This document shows positions 14,733 to 14,839 of a stretch of DNA of 14,839 nt, one piece after another. The position numbers and the translations under genes are program-made. This stretch comes from Benthicola sp039584685 (GTDB taxonomy: Bacteria; Gemmatimonadota; Gemmatimonadetes; Palauibacterales; Palauibacteraceae), in assembly GCA_039584685.1 (NCBI GenBank), contig JBDGXI010000051.1:1-14839 (forward strand). The letters are read 5' to 3'. Below the pieces are notes generated by a model that saw only the letters and a list, made by a program, of their open reading frames with translations, had not been told where the DNA came from and made no database searches. Positions within the stretch are counted from its first letter, which is position 1; each line of letters opens with the position of its first letter.

Positions 14733-14747
14733 ACTCGCGACCTCCTG

Positions 14748-14791
14748 CCGTTGAGCGAAGCGAGACATTGAGCAGGCGAAGCCTGCGAACT
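14748..14791 (+). repeat. Palindromic insert, copy 6 (anticodon-stem site)
   Basis: 44-base insert with GAGCGAAGCGAGACATTGAG and a perfect 6-bp hairpin GCAGGC-GAA-GCCTGC (14772-14786). Confidence 0.65.
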
Positions 14792-14807
14792 ACCCCATGC
14801 CTACTTG

Positions 14808-14839
14808 GTGCGCTGACCGGCGCTGATGGGCGCTTTCAG
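14808..14839. repeat. Start of repeat module C, copy 4, cut by the window edge
   Basis: GGTGCGCTGACC then GGCGCTGATGGGCGCT, matching the left part of 9199-9298 (CGCGCTGATGGGCGCTG). The rest lies outside. Confidence 0.5.

Larger units (their letters stand above)
14667..14800 (-). pseudogene. tRNA-Pro(GGG) 3' half, interrupted by two palindromic inserts
   Basis: Same segment and same two break points as at 9047-9182; inserts at 14685-14732 and 14748-14791. Minus strand reads GCATGGGGT at the anticodon. Joined to the beginning of repeat C. Confidence 0.72.

Noticed and set aside
3411..14839. Integron attC sites or a gene cassette array
   Set aside because: Cassette-like layout was considered, but no GTTRRRY/RYYYAAC core pairs of the required arrangement and no IntI gene are seen; the tRNA fragments explain the repeats better.
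3411..14839. CRISPR array
   Set aside because: Repeats are few, of unequal spacing and separated by genes; no spacer pattern or cas gene.

Overview
The window (14,839 bases, GC-rich) looks like an accessory region of a Gemmatimonadota-like bacterium; Acidobacteriota is the main alternative. This rests on family content only: serine/threonine kinases with a transmembrane segment and beta-propeller or FlgO/TolB-type tails, an ECF sigma factor of the kinase-associated type, and membrane-anchored TPR proteins. There is no phylogenetic marker gene.

Layout. Minus strand 1-1176: kinase with a FlgO-like tail, cut by the window edge. Minus 1325-3136: membrane TPR protein. 3137-3699: no gene, but palindromes, a terminator, an interrupted tRNA fragment and a dispersed repeat. 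Minus 7161-3700: a two-gene unit of ECF sigma factor then propeller kinase. Plus 7378-7767: small lipoprotein. Plus 8089-9008: two small hypothetical genes. Minus 9416-9727: DUF1330-type protein. 9728-10330: no intact gene, but a hairpin, the last codons of a decayed TPR-type gene and a repeat. Plus 10331-11440: polytopic sensor-like membrane protein. Minus 11516-13567: second membrane TPR protein. Minus 13930-14481: small membrane protein. 14482-14839: hairpin, tRNA fragment and repeat.

The most notable structure is intergenic. Four fragments of the 3' half of a tRNA-Pro(GGG), all on the minus strand, lie at 3411-3553, 7843-7885, 9047-9180 and 14667-14800. Each starts at the anticodon loop, ends at the discriminator base and is followed by a terminator-like hairpin. 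On the anticodon side they join one of two unrelated repeat modules, B or C. This is what serial site-specific integration into one tRNA gene would leave. No integrase and no complete tRNA is in the window. Three of the four fragments are interrupted at the same two positions by 44-52-base palindromic inserts that resemble each other.

A second theme is shared regulation. The kinase at 1176 and the TPR gene at 13567 have nearly the same -10 box, leader and upstream AGTG direct repeat. Related AGTG/CACT motifs occur upstream of the TPR gene at 3136 and inside the C repeats. The sigma-kinase pair, the two FlgO-TPR proteins and the FlgO kinase suggest a locus rich in signalling genes of unknown output.
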